A DNA stretch of 64,000 nucleotides from JBBDXI01 sp040902425 (GTDB lineage: Bacteria; Planctomycetota; Phycisphaerae; Phycisphaerales; UBA1924). A model generated the notes under the pieces. That model did not search any database. It had not been told where the DNA came from and saw nothing but the letters and a program-made list of their open reading frames with translations. The position numbers were made by a program, and so were the translations under genes. Of this stretch, positions 24,631-33,072 are shown piece by piece. The stretch is taken from NCBI GenBank assembly GCA_040902425.1, contig JBBDXI010000098.1, positions 10,733 to 74,732 on the forward strand, written 5' to 3'. Position 1 is the first letter of the stretch. The number at the start of each line of letters is the position of its first letter.

Positions 24631-26466
24631 TTATTCCTCGGCGGCTTCGGCCCGCTCGGTCTTGTCCGGCTTGTCGCCCTTGCCGGGCATGCGGATCTTG
24701 TCGGTGCCCATGGCGTCGTGGGCGTCCATGCCGCCTCTGGTGGGAACGCCGGTGCGCTCGTAGTCCGACGCCCCCCCGCCGGCACCGCCGCCGCCCGCGC
24801 CGCTGGCGTCGCCCCACTGGGCGCGCTTCAGGGACAGGCCGATCTTCCGCTCCTGCGTGTCCACGCGGAGGATCTTCACGTCCACCTCGTCGCCGGGCTT
24901 CACCACATCCTGCGGGTTCTCGACCTTGTGGTCGGCCAGCTCGGAGATGTGCAGCAGGCCCTCGAGGTCCGACTCCAGCTCGACGAAGACGCCGAAGTTG
25001 GTGATCTTCGTGACCGCCCCGCGGACGACCATGCCCGGCTTGTAGTGCTCGGGGATGGCCGCGATCCACGGGTCCTCGGTGAGCTGCTTGAGCCCGAGGC
25101 TGACCCGCTGCTTGCTCTGGTCCACGTCGAGGACGACGCACTTGACGGTGTCGCCCTTCTTGAGCACTTCGTTGGGGTGGGTGATCTTCTTGGTCCAGGA
25201 CATGTCGGAGATGTGGAGCAGGCCGTCGATCCCCGGCTCGATCTCGACGAAGGCGCCGTAGTTGGCGAGGTTGCGGACCTTCCCCTCGATGAGCGTGCCG
25301 GCGGGGTACTTCTCGGCGACCAGCTCCCAGGGGTTGACCTCCGTCTGCTTCATGCCCAGGGAGATCTCCTGCTTGTCCTTGTTGATGTCCAGGACGACGA
25401 CCTCGACCTCCTGGCTGGGCTGGACGAGCTCCGACGGGTGGTTGACGCGCCGGGTCCAGGACATCTCGGAGATGTGGACGAGGCCCTCGATGCCGTCCTC
25501 CAGCCGCACGAACGCGCCGTAGGACATGAGGTTGACCACCGAGCCCTTGACCCGCGACCCGACCGGGTACTTCTTCTCGATCTGCTCCCACGGGGAGGCC
25601 TCGCGCTGCTTGAGGCCCAGCGCGATCTTCTCCTTCTCGCGGTCGATGTTGAGGACCTTGACCTCCACCTTCTGGTCGATCTTCAGAAGCTCGCTGGGGT
25701 GGTTGATCCGGCCCCAGGACATGTCGGTGATGTGCAGCAGCCCGTCGATCCCGCCCAGGTCCACGAAGGCCCCGAAGTCGGCGATGTTCTTGACCGTGCC
25801 GGTCACGATGTCGCCTTCCTTCAGCGTCTCGAGCAGGCGGCTCTTGGCGGCGTCGCGCTCCTCCTCGATGAGCTTGCGGCGGCTGATGACGATGTTCCGC
25901 CGCTCCTGGTCGATCTTGAGGATCGTGGCCCGGACCTTGCGGCCGATGTAGTCGCCGATGTCGCCGGGGCGGCGGATGTCCACCTGGGAGGCCGGCAGAA
26001 ACACCGGCACGCCGATGTCCACCAGCAGGCCGCCCTTGATCTTGCGCATCACGGTGCCTTCCACGACCGCGCCCTCGCGGGTGGTGTCCATGATCCGCTG
26101 CCAGTTGAGCATGCGGTCGGCCTTGCGCTTCGAGAGCACAATGGTGCCGCCCTCGCCCTCCATGCTCTCCAGCAGGACGTCGTAGGTCTCGCCGATCTTG
26201 ACGTCGATGCCCTCGAACTCGTCCTTGGGGATGAGGCCCTCGGACTTGAGGCCGACCTCGACCACCACATCCTCGCCGGCGTAGCCGACGACCTTGCCCC
26301 GGATGAGCTTGCCGGGGGCGAGGTCCTTGATCTGCTCACCCAGGAACGAGTCCATGTACTCGCCGTCCTTGCGCTGGGCGCTGGGGCGGCCGAGGGCCTG
26401 GGTGAGGAGCGCCTCGGCTTCCTGATCCGCGGTGCCGAGGGTTGCGAGGAGCGTTTCGTCGATCAT
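24631..26466 (-). CDS. rpsA: 30S ribosomal protein S1
   Basis: 611 aa with six S1 RNA-binding repeats. The first two are degenerate as usual (LIRGKVVGYAGEDVVVEVG, VVEGTVMRKIKGGLLVDIG); four canonical ones carry GLLHITDMSW, GLVHISEMSW, GLLHISDMSW and GLLHISEL. These bring mRNA to the ribosome. The C-terminal 55 residues are Gly- then Lys/Glu-rich with no fold. The start ATG at 26466 gives MIDETLLATLGT. It is transcribed alone and ends at a strong hairpin. Confidence 0.96.
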   Translation of the reverse strand: MIDETLLATLGTADQEAEALLTQALGRPSAQRKDGEYMDSFLGEQIKDLAPGKLIRGKVVGYAGEDVVVEVGLKSEGLIPKDEFEGIDVKIGETYDVLLESMEGEGGTIVLSKRKADRMLNWQRIMDTTREGAVVEGTVMRKIKGGLLVDIGVPVFLPASQVDIRRPGDIGDYIGRKVRATILKIDQERRNIVISRRKLIEEERDAAKSRLLETLKEGDIVTGTVKNIADFGAFVDLGGIDGLLHITDMSWGRINHPSELLKIDQKVEVKVLNIDREKEKIALGLKQREASPWEQIEKKYPVGSRVKGSVVNLMSYGAFVRLEDGIEGLVHISEMSWTRRVNHPSELVQPSQEVEVVVLDINKDKQEISLGMKQTEVNPWELVAEKYPAGTLIEGKVRNLANYGAFVEIEPGIDGLLHISDMSWTKKITHPNEVLKKGDTVKCVVLDVDQSKQRVSLGLKQLTEDPWIAAIPEHYKPGMVVRGAVTKITNFGVFVELESDLEGLLHISELADHKVENPQDVVKPGDEVDVKILRVDTQERKIGLSLKRAQWGDASGAGGGGAGGGASDYERTGVPTRGGMDAHDAMGTDKIRMPGKGDKPDKTERAEAAEE

Positions 26467-26841
26467 GGGCTTGGCTGGTCCTTCCGTCGGGCGGGTCCGC
26501 TCGCGCCTGCCGGGGTGGGCGCGGGGATCGGCCTGACTGACGGCGGGCGGCGGGAGCCACCGGCCGGCCCCTTGGGGGGGCGGCTTGGTCCTTGTGCGTC
26601 CGGCGTGCGCACCGTGCGCCAGCCGGCCCGGCAGAAAGACTTGAGGCGGAAACTCTAGCCCGGGATGAGGGGAAAGTCAGGAGAGGGCCCGGCGGCCCGG
26701 GCGGACACCGGGGCGGCTAAGTGGCCGATGAAAGGACATTTATCGCGACCTCACCCGGCCTTCATGCGGTTTGCCGATACGGGGGTGGCTGCCGGCGGAT
26801 GCCGGCCCTTACCTCGGACGGTTCAATCGGAGGATCCGATC
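26467..26841. other. 375-bp intergenic region between rpsA and the FlgM-like gene
   Basis: It must hold the rpsA promoter and leader. No hairpin, box or open frame stood out; GC-rich tracts such as GGGCCCGGCGGCCCGGGCGG are present at 26683-26702. GTGGCCGATGAAAGG near 26720 resembles a sigma-28 minus-10 element but has no matching minus-35. Confidence 0.4.
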
Positions 26842-27075
26842 ATGCGCCGAGTCATCGAAACGCGTCGGGCGGGATGCACAGGGGCGCCGGGGCGGAGCGC
26901 GGAGCATGGGCGGCATGCGGGGTGGACGGGGCCTGTCGGCCGCGCCGGGGCACGGAAGGTGCGCCGCGCGCTGGTCGATCGTATCCGGCGGGAGATCGCC
27001 GAGGGGCGGTACGAGACCCCGGCCCGGATCGACGGGGCGGTCGAGGCGATCCTCGACCGGGTGCGCGCCGTCTGA
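26842..27075 (+). CDS. FlgM-like anti-sigma factor (orphan)
   Basis: 77 aa. GGAGGA seven bases before the ATG at 26842 fixes the start. The C terminus, VRRALVDRIRREIAEGRYET followed by ARIDGAVEAILDRV, resembles the sigma-28-binding helices of FlgM. The N terminus is Arg/Gly-rich and probably disordered, as FlgM also is. No flagellar genes are in the window, so the target sigma factor is unknown. The open frame extends upstream but is not protein-like there. Confidence 0.6.
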   Translation: MRRVIETRRAGCTGAPGRSAEHGRHAGWTGPVGRAGARKVRRALVDRIRREIAEGRYETPARIDGAVEAILDRVRAV

Positions 27076-27200
27076 CCGGCCCCGGCGACACCGCGCAGTT
27101 CAGCGAGCGGGTTGATGGCGACACGCCTGATCGGCGTGCCGCTTTTTTCGTTCCGGCGGGGGAGGGGGTCGGTCCAGGGCGTGCCTGAGGGATCGTTCTT

Positions 27201-27290
27201 GGGGTGGCCCGCCACTCCGTGGCGGGTGGTCTGCTGCTGCTGGGAATCAGTGGCGGGATCACCCGCCGCGGAGCGTCGGGCCACCCGGCC
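27201..27290. repeat. Palindromic family D element
   Basis: GGGGTGGCCCGCCACTCCGT...CGGAGCGTCGGGCCACCCG. Long outer arms (GGGTGGCCCG / CGGGCCACCC) enclose a second pair, GCCACTCCGTGGCGGGTGG and its partner ATCACCCGCCGCGGAGCG, so it is a compound palindrome. The right half is read by the response-regulator gene as its last residues (GGPTLRGG) and supplies its stop codon. The core GGCCCGACGCTCCGCGGCGG recurs in hflX at 58127-58146. Confidence 0.75.
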
Positions 27291-27660
27291 GGTCCGCGGC
27301 GCCCGCGAGCTCGGCGAGGATCTCCGGCAGGCGCCGGTCAAAGGCGCCGCGGGCCAGCACCGCGTCGGCGCCGGCGGCCCTGGCCTGCTCGAACAGTTCG
27401 GTGGCGATATGGGGGCCGAAGGCGACGATGCGGACCGAGCGCCCCGCGGCCGGGCCGGACGGGTCCCGCAGGGCCCGGATCAGGTCGATCGCCACATCGG
27501 GCGCGTCGAGGTCTACGATCGCGGCCCTCACGTCGCAATCCGCCAGACGGGCGCGGAGCATGTCGAGGGACCGCACGGGCCGGCAGGGGATTGATCCCTG
27601 CTTTGCGGCCCCTTGAATCCGAGTGGCCCAGAGAAGATCGGCGGCGAAGTACACTATCAT
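27259..27660 (-). CDS. CheY-like receiver domain protein
   Basis: 133 aa starting MIVYFAADLLWATRIQGAAK. AAIVDLDAPDVAIDLIRALR holds the site equivalent to the phosphorylated Asp; RIVAFGPHIATELFEQARAAGADAVLARG is the beta4-alpha4-beta5 part with Ala instead of the usual Lys, so canonical phosphotransfer is uncertain. No output domain. The last residues come from a palindromic element (27201-27290). An alternative longer N terminus (ATG at 27825) is Arg-rich and unlikely. Confidence 0.55.
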   Translation of the reverse strand: MIVYFAADLLWATRIQGAAKQGSIPCRPVRSLDMLRARLADCDVRAAIVDLDAPDVAIDLIRALRDPSGPAAGRSVRIVAFGPHIATELFEQARAAGADAVLARGAFDRRLPEILAELAGAADRPGGPTLRGG

Positions 27661-27857
27661 CGTGCGGAACCGAGTGGCCGCGGGGCTTGCCCTCAGCCTG
27701 GCGCGGCGGACGAGGAACAGGTCGGTGCCGGAACGGTCCGGCGCTCGAAGAGCAAGGCTGCTGAAGTCCGAGGCGTTGTTCAACCGGCCCGCCAACCGGC
27801 GGGCTCGTCTCCCCCTTCCCCCCATCGTAGCGAACGCAGATTCTCCGGAACCCCGCC

Positions 27858-29246
27858 ATGACGACCATCGCCAAGAGTGTCACCCCCAAGATCACCAAGA
27901 CCCCCGGGGAGCGCGACCCGGTGTTCGACGAGCTGGGCTTCCCCAAGGACCCGGACAACCTCTACCTGCAGACGGTGGAGGTGATGCTCCAGGCGGCGGA
28001 CATGCTGGAGCTGCCGCACCGGATCAAGATCATTCTGGCGCAGCCGCAGAGCGAGATCATGGTTCATTTCCCGGTGCGGATGGACGACGGGCACCACAAG
28101 CTGTTCAAGGGGTACCGGGTCCAGCACAACAACGCGCTGGGGCCGTACAAGGGCGGGCTGCGGTTCCACCCGGACGTGCACCTGGACGACGTGAAGAGCC
28201 TGGCGCTGCTGATGACGATGAAGTGCTCGCTGGTGCGGGTCCCTTACGGCGGCGGCAAGGGGGGCGTGAAGTGCGACCCGCGGGCGCTCTCGCAGGACGA
28301 GCTGATGCGGGTGACGCGCCGGTTCTGCGCGGCGATCTTCCGCTACATCGGGCCGGACTACGACATCCCCGCGCCGGATGTGAACACCAACGCGCAGGTG
28401 ATGGCGTGGTTCGCCGACACCTACGCCAGCCTGGATGAGAACGGGAAGAACTCCTGGGACTCGATGCGGGTGGTGACGGGCAAGCCGGTGGAGATCGGCG
28501 GGTCGCTCGGGCGGGAGAAGGCGACGGGGCAGGGCGTGGTGGACACGCTGGTCGAGCTGCTGCCGACGCTGAAGATCAACGTCCAGGGGATGCGGTTCAG
28601 CCTGATCGGGTACGGGAACGTGGGCTCGTGGACGGGGCGGATCCTGACCAAGCTGGGGGCGAAGCTGGTGGCCGTGATGGACCACACCGGGGCGATCCGC
28701 AACGACAGCGGGATCGACTCGGAGGCCCTGGCGGGGCACGTCGCCAAGAACGGCGGCGTGGGCGGCTTTGAGAAGGGCGCCGGCTCGGGCGCGGGGACCC
28801 GGGGCGGGCAGGGGGTGACGCTGATCAGCACGGAAGAGTTCTACAAGACCCCGGTCGATGTGCTGGTCCCCGCGGCCCTGGAGCAGATGATCAAGGAGAA
28901 GGAGGCCCGCTGGATCGACGCCAAGGTGGTGGCCGAGGGCGCCAACGCCCCGAGCACGCCCGGCGGCGACCGCGTGCTCATCGAGCGGGGGATCGAGATC
29001 ATCCCGGCCATCCTTGCCAACGCGGGCGGGGTGACGGTCAGCTACTTCGAGTGGGTGCAGAACAAGACCTGCACCAGCTGGGACCTGGAAGAGGTGGACC
29101 GCAAGCTGAACCAGCACATGGTGGCCGCGGCCCGGCGGACGATCTCGGCGCGGCAGAAGTACGAGTGCGACATGCGGACGGCGGCCTACATCGCGGCGCT
29201 GGATCACATCGCGAAGGCGTACACGATCAGGGGGATTTTCCCGTAA
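27858..29246 (+). CDS. Glu/Leu/Phe/Val dehydrogenase
   Basis: 462 aa oxidative deamination enzyme, probably glutamate dehydrogenase. KGGLRFHPDVHLDDVKSLAL and LVRVPYGGGKGGVKCDPR contain the substrate and catalytic Lys residues; DIPAPDVNTNAQVMAW carries the catalytic Asp; the NAD(P) fold shows SLIGYGNVGSWTGRIL. VAEGANAPSTPGGDRVLIER and the C-terminal NAGGVTVSYFEWVQN are typical of this family. Cofactor cannot be assigned from sequence with confidence. It ends in its own terminator. Confidence 0.93.
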   Translation: MTTIAKSVTPKITKTPGERDPVFDELGFPKDPDNLYLQTVEVMLQAADMLELPHRIKIILAQPQSEIMVHFPVRMDDGHHKLFKGYRVQHNNALGPYKGGLRFHPDVHLDDVKSLALLMTMKCSLVRVPYGGGKGGVKCDPRALSQDELMRVTRRFCAAIFRYIGPDYDIPAPDVNTNAQVMAWFADTYASLDENGKNSWDSMRVVTGKPVEIGGSLGREKATGQGVVDTLVELLPTLKINVQGMRFSLIGYGNVGSWTGRILTKLGAKLVAVMDHTGAIRNDSGIDSEALAGHVAKNGGVGGFEKGAGSGAGTRGGQGVTLISTEEFYKTPVDVLVPAALEQMIKEKEARWIDAKVVAEGANAPSTPGGDRVLIERGIEIIPAILANAGGVTVSYFEWVQNKTCTSWDLEEVDRKLNQHMVAAARRTISARQKYECDMRTAAYIAALDHIAKAYTIRGIFP

Positions 29247-29269
29247 GCGAGGTGGGGTCGCGGTGACAG

Positions 29270-29299
29270 AGCCTCCGGGTGAGAACCGGGTGCTTTTTC
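29270..29299 (+). terminator. Terminator after glutamate dehydrogenase
   Basis: AGCCTCCGG and CCGGGTGCT pair with one mismatch around GTGAGAA, followed by TTTTT. Confidence 0.6.
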
Positions 29300-29354
29300 C
29301 TTTGAAGCGGTCTCACGGCTGCCTGAAGCCGCCACTGAAGCCACCGGGACCGGT

Positions 29355-29903
29355 ATGACTTTGGCGATGACTCGGCGCATGCTCCTGCATCTCGCGGAGG
29401 TTTTGGCGCGCTGGACGCTCACCGTACTCTCGCTGCTCCTGCTCGTTGCCTGGGCCGTGAGCCTGCGCTGGACCATCTTCCGCATGGCCCAGTTCGGCGA
29501 CTCGGTCTCCCTGAAGAGCGGCACGGTCGTGTATTTGTGGACCTCGGATCCGCTGCGGCAGCAGCTGAGCGGCCGATTCGCGATGCTGCAGGAAACGCGG
29601 TGGGAATGGCACACCAGGCCGCGGGCCACCCCGATGGAGTGGAGTTTTTTCCGCAGCTCGACGGCGGGGCGCAGCATCATCGCCGTGCCGCTCTGGCAAC
29701 CTTGGTTGATAGTCACACTGTCGGGCGCGTTGCTCTGGTGGCGGCGCTGGGCCCGCCGGGCGCGCCCGGGGCACTGTCCCTGCTGCCGGTATGACGTGCG
29801 GGGACTCCCGTCAGGCGTGCCCTGCCCGGAGTGCGGGAGTCTGACCGGGATCGGCGAAGCTACGGGTATTCCTGGCGCGTCGGACGGATCATCATGTCGT
29901 TAA
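29355..29903 (+). CDS. Membrane protein with C-terminal zinc ribbon (planctomycete type)
   Basis: 182 aa; two membrane spans (LTVLSLLLLVAWAVSL and PWLIVTLSGALLW) with an extracytoplasmic loop of about 90 residues between, then a cytoplasmic C terminus with CPCCRYDVRGLPSG and CPECG, the zinc ribbon seen at the ends of many Phycisphaerae membrane proteins. Function is unknown. A later in-frame ATG at 29367 could also be the start. Its last 44 bp overlap the convergent SDR gene. Confidence 0.65.
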   Translation: MTLAMTRRMLLHLAEVLARWTLTVLSLLLLVAWAVSLRWTIFRMAQFGDSVSLKSGTVVYLWTSDPLRQQLSGRFAMLQETRWEWHTRPRATPMEWSFFRSSTAGRSIIAVPLWQPWLIVTLSGALLWWRRWARRARPGHCPCCRYDVRGLPSGVPCPECGSLTGIGEATGIPGASDGSSCR

Positions 29904-30687
29904 TGTGGACGCCGGCGGGCTGACCGACCATGAAGACGATTATGCGGGCGACGTCCTCGGGCGTCAGCACCGGCGAGATCGAATCCATGAACTGGCCGAA
30001 GCTCTGCGGGTCGTAGCCGGCCTGGGCCTGGAACTCGCTGCGCACCACGCCGGGCTCCAGCAGGCTGACGCGGATGCCGCGGGGGGCGAGGGTGCGGCGG
30101 AGGCTCTCGGCGAGCATGTGCACGGCGGCCTTGGTGGAGCCGTACATCGACGAGAAGGGCGAGACGTGGCGCCCGACGGTGCTGCCGAGCACGACGATGT
30201 CGCGGGGGCGGTCGAGCCAGCCGGGCGGGGGCTGGGGGGGCGGGCCGTCCTTTGGCGGTCCGGCGACGACCTCGACGGGGCCGGCCATGCGCTCGGCGGC
30301 GGCACGCATGAGGCTCGCGGCGGCGGTGAGGTTGGTGCGGATGACCTCCTCCCACCGGGTCTGGTCGGAGGTGTAGACGCTGCCGCGCAGGCCGCGCCCG
30401 GCGTTGACGAGGACGAGGTCGGCCTCGCGCGTGCCGTTCCCGAAGCGGTCGCGGGCGGCGTCGAGCATGGAGCGGATGACTCCGGGGTCGGCGGCATCGC
30501 CGGGGGCGGCGGCCGCGCGGGAGGGGCCGCCGAGCTCGTTGGCGAGGGCGTCGAGGCGGTCCGCGCGCCGGGCGTTGAGGACAACGCGGGCGCCGGCGCC
30601 GGCCAGGGCGCGGGCGGCGGCCTCGCCGATGCCGGCGCTGGCGCCGGTGATGACGGCGATGCGGTCGTGGAGGGGACCGGGGGGCAT
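29860..30687 (-). CDS. SDR family NAD(P)-dependent oxidoreductase
   Basis: 275 aa classical short-chain dehydrogenase: TGASAGIGEAAARAL (cofactor loop), NARRADRLDAL, LVNAGRG, catalytic Ser in VVLGSTVG and YGSTKAA with Tyr-x-x-x-Lys; then LLEPGVVRSEF. It carries a Pro-rich insertion (PPKDGPPPQPPPGW) before the catalytic strand. Substrate unknown. The 3' end overlaps the convergent membrane protein gene. Confidence 0.88.
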   Translation of the reverse strand: MPPGPLHDRIAVITGASAGIGEAAARALAGAGARVVLNARRADRLDALANELGGPSRAAAAPGDAADPGVIRSMLDAARDRFGNGTREADLVLVNAGRGLRGSVYTSDQTRWEEVIRTNLTAAASLMRAAAERMAGPVEVVAGPPKDGPPPQPPPGWLDRPRDIVVLGSTVGRHVSPFSSMYGSTKAAVHMLAESLRRTLAPRGIRVSLLEPGVVRSEFQAQAGYDPQSFGQFMDSISPVLTPEDVARIIVFMVGQPAGVHINDMMIRPTRQEYP

Positions 30688-30757
30688 ACGCGGGATGGTA
30701 CGGGCGCGGCACGGCGGCGGGGCGGGGGCGCCGCGAGCGGCGGCACCGGCGCACGGG

Positions 30758-32125
30758 TCAGGGCGCGGGCGGGTCCAGCCTGCCCAGGCGCCGGATCTGC
30801 GGCCACTTGCGCGCCACGCCGATCACGACGAGGATGGTGCCGATCCCGCCGCTCACGACGCTGATCATCGACCCGCGGGCGCCCCCGCCGAAGATCGCGG
30901 CGACCGCCCCGGACTCGAACGCGCCCAGCTCGTTGCTGCTCTCGATGAAGACGCTGTTGACGGCGGCGACGCGCCCGCGGAGGTGGTCGGGGGTGCGGAC
31001 CTGCACCAGCACGTGGCGGATGACGACGCTGATGTTGTCGAAGGCCCCGGCGAGGAGCAGCGCGCCGATGGAGAGCCAGAACCAGTGGGAGACGCCGAAG
31101 ACGATCATGGCGGCGCCGTACCCGGCGACGCTCCAGAGCAGGGCCCGGCCGGCGCGCCGGAAGGGCGGGCGGTGGGCGAGGACCAGGGCCATCAGGAGGG
31201 CGCCGAAGTAGGGCGCAGCCCGCAGCACGCCGTAGCCGTCGGCTCCGACGCCCAGGATGTCCTTCGCGTAGACCGGCAGCAGCGCTGTCGCCCCGCCGAA
31301 GAGCACGGCGAAGAGGTCCAGCGCGATCGTCGCCAGGATCGTCTTCTCGTTCCACAGGTGGCCGAGGCCCGCGAGCATGGACCGGAGCGTGAAGGGCGTG
31401 GGGCTCCGCGGCGGCGGGGCGAAGCGGATGAAGGAGGCGGAGACGGAGAAGATGAGCATCCCGGCGGCGCTGGCGGCGTAGACCGGCCAGGCGTGGCCGG
31501 TGCGCGCCATCACGACGCCGGCGAGGATCGGCCCGGCGAGCGCCGAGAACTGGAAGACGCCGCTGTTCCAGGTGATGGCGTTGTGGAAGTGGCCGGGCGG
31601 GACGATGAGGGGCAGGAGCGACTGGCGGGTGGGGCTGTTGAAGGTGCGGATGCAGGCGGTGAGGCCGATGATGGTGAAGAAAACCGGCAGCCCGGCCCGC
31701 GACCACGAGGCGAGGGCGAGCAGGGCCGTGAGCACGGCGAAGGCCGCCTGCGTGCCGACCAGCAGCCGCTTGCGGTTGTAGAGGTCGATGGCGTGCCCGG
31801 CGGGGAGGGCCAGCAGCATCACGGGGAGGACGCGGGCGAGCCCGACGAGGCCCAGGGAGAAGACGTCGTTGGTGCGCGCGTAGACCTCCCAGAGCACGGC
31901 GGTGGAGACCATCTGCAGGGCCATGCTGGAGCACGTGAAGCCGGCCGCGAAGAGGCGGTAGTCCGGGTCGCGCAGGGCGGCATAGGGGTCGTGGCGGTGC
32001 GCCAGCTCCTCGGCGAGCAGCTCGGGCTCCAGGCCGGGGCCGGCGGTGGGGCGACGCTGCTCCGCGACCGGGAGGGGCTCGGGGGTGGGCTCGGTGGGCC
32101 GGTCGGACTGGGTCTCGGGGGGCAC
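30758..32125 (-). CDS. MFS transporter (enterobactin-exporter-like MFS_3)
   Basis: 455 aa, about eleven or twelve hydrophobic spans. LALPAGHAIDLYNRKRLL is the loop 2-3 motif; VRTPDHLRGRVAAVNSVF is the second-half MFS motif typical of this group. The N terminus has a 60-residue hydrophilic tail rich in Pro and Glu. A GTG at 32125 is the best start; the open frame reaches 32254 but is Arg-rich there. It is divergent from the histidine kinase gene. Substrate unknown. Confidence 0.82.
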   Translation of the reverse strand: MPPETQSDRPTEPTPEPLPVAEQRRPTAGPGLEPELLAEELAHRHDPYAALRDPDYRLFAAGFTCSSMALQMVSTAVLWEVYARTNDVFSLGLVGLARVLPVMLLALPAGHAIDLYNRKRLLVGTQAAFAVLTALLALASWSRAGLPVFFTIIGLTACIRTFNSPTRQSLLPLIVPPGHFHNAITWNSGVFQFSALAGPILAGVVMARTGHAWPVYAASAAGMLIFSVSASFIRFAPPPRSPTPFTLRSMLAGLGHLWNEKTILATIALDLFAVLFGGATALLPVYAKDILGVGADGYGVLRAAPYFGALLMALVLAHRPPFRRAGRALLWSVAGYGAAMIVFGVSHWFWLSIGALLLAGAFDNISVVIRHVLVQVRTPDHLRGRVAAVNSVFIESSNELGAFESGAVAAIFGGGARGSMISVVSGGIGTILVVIGVARKWPQIRRLGRLDPPAP

Positions 32126-32259
32126 GGGGGCGAAGCGTACGGCGGTCGAGCGGCGGCGCGCCCGCAGGGTTGCGGCACTTCGCGGCCCGCGCCCGCAACT
32201 TCGCGGAATCTTCCGGGTTTTCGAGCGTGAATCCGCCGCCCGGGTCGATGCCACGCGCT

Positions 32260-33045
32260 ATGGACCATCGCGAGGGCCAGAACTGGGGCGTGCTCGAGCT
32301 GGTGGCGGTCGCCCACGAGCTGCGGAACTCCGTCGCGGGCGTGCGCCTCCTGGCCGAGGCCATGGCCACGGAGCACGGCATCACCGATCCCTGGAAGGGG
32401 TACGCCGACCGGATCGCCGGCGCGGCGGCCACCGTCGCCGAGATCGTCGAGACCTCGCTCGACAGCGCCCGCGTGGCGCTGGCGGACCGCGAGTGGGCGT
32501 GGGGGGAGTTCGCGCTCTCGGAGGTGTGCGGCGCGGCGGCGGCGGCGGCGCTGCGCATGGCCGGGCTGCGGTCGCTCTCGCTCTCGATGGACCTCGAGCC
32601 CGGGCTGGGGACGATGCGGGGGAACTCGGCGGCGGTGCGTCGGCTGCTGGTGAACCTGCTGATGAACGCCTGCCGGTGCACGGAGCGCGGCTCGGTGGTG
32701 CTGCGGGCGCAGCGCCCGCGCGGGAACCCGGCGCGGGTGGAGTTCTCCGTGCGCGACACGGGCCGGGGGCTGAGCGCCGCCGCCCGGAAGGAGCTCGGGC
32801 GGCCGCTGTGGCGCGACCGCACGCCCGACGACCGCCTGCTGGGCGGGGCGGGGATGGGGCTGTGGATCTGCCGCTGCATCGCGGCGGCCCACGGGGGGTG
32901 GGTCGAGGCGGCGACGCGCGAGGGCGAGGGGTGCACGTTCACCGCGGTGCTGCGGACCGACCTGGGCGAGCCGCGGGACCACGACCGGCCGCGGGAGATC
33001 GCGGTGACGGACGGGGCGGAGATGCGCCCCCCGATGATCGCGTGA
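32260..33045 (+). CDS. Orphan histidine kinase-like ATPase
   Basis: 261 aa starting MDHREGQNW. VAHELRNSVAGVRLLAE is the H-box with the phospho-accepting His near residue 20; LLVNLLMNACRCTERG is the N-box, SVRDTGRGLSAA the G1 box and GGAGMGLWICRCIA the G2 box. There is no sensor domain and no transmembrane segment, so it must sense through partners or be cytoplasmic. No response regulator is adjacent. The start follows the MFS gene divergently, so the two may share a control region. Confidence 0.85.
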   Translation: MDHREGQNWGVLELVAVAHELRNSVAGVRLLAEAMATEHGITDPWKGYADRIAGAAATVAEIVETSLDSARVALADREWAWGEFALSEVCGAAAAAALRMAGLRSLSLSMDLEPGLGTMRGNSAAVRRLLVNLLMNACRCTERGSVVLRAQRPRGNPARVEFSVRDTGRGLSAAARKELGRPLWRDRTPDDRLLGGAGMGLWICRCIAAAHGGWVEAATREGEGCTFTAVLRTDLGEPRDHDRPREIAVTDGAEMRPPMIA

Positions 33046-33072
33046 GGTTGGGCGCGCGCGGGCGGGGCCCGG

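Noticed and set aside
24577..26658. 693-codon plus-strand frame
   Set aside because: Antisense shadow of rpsA.
26715..26730. Sigma-28 promoter (GCCGATGA) before the FlgM-like gene
   Set aside because: The minus-35 TAAA is missing at the proper spacing, and the match is to the minus-10 only.
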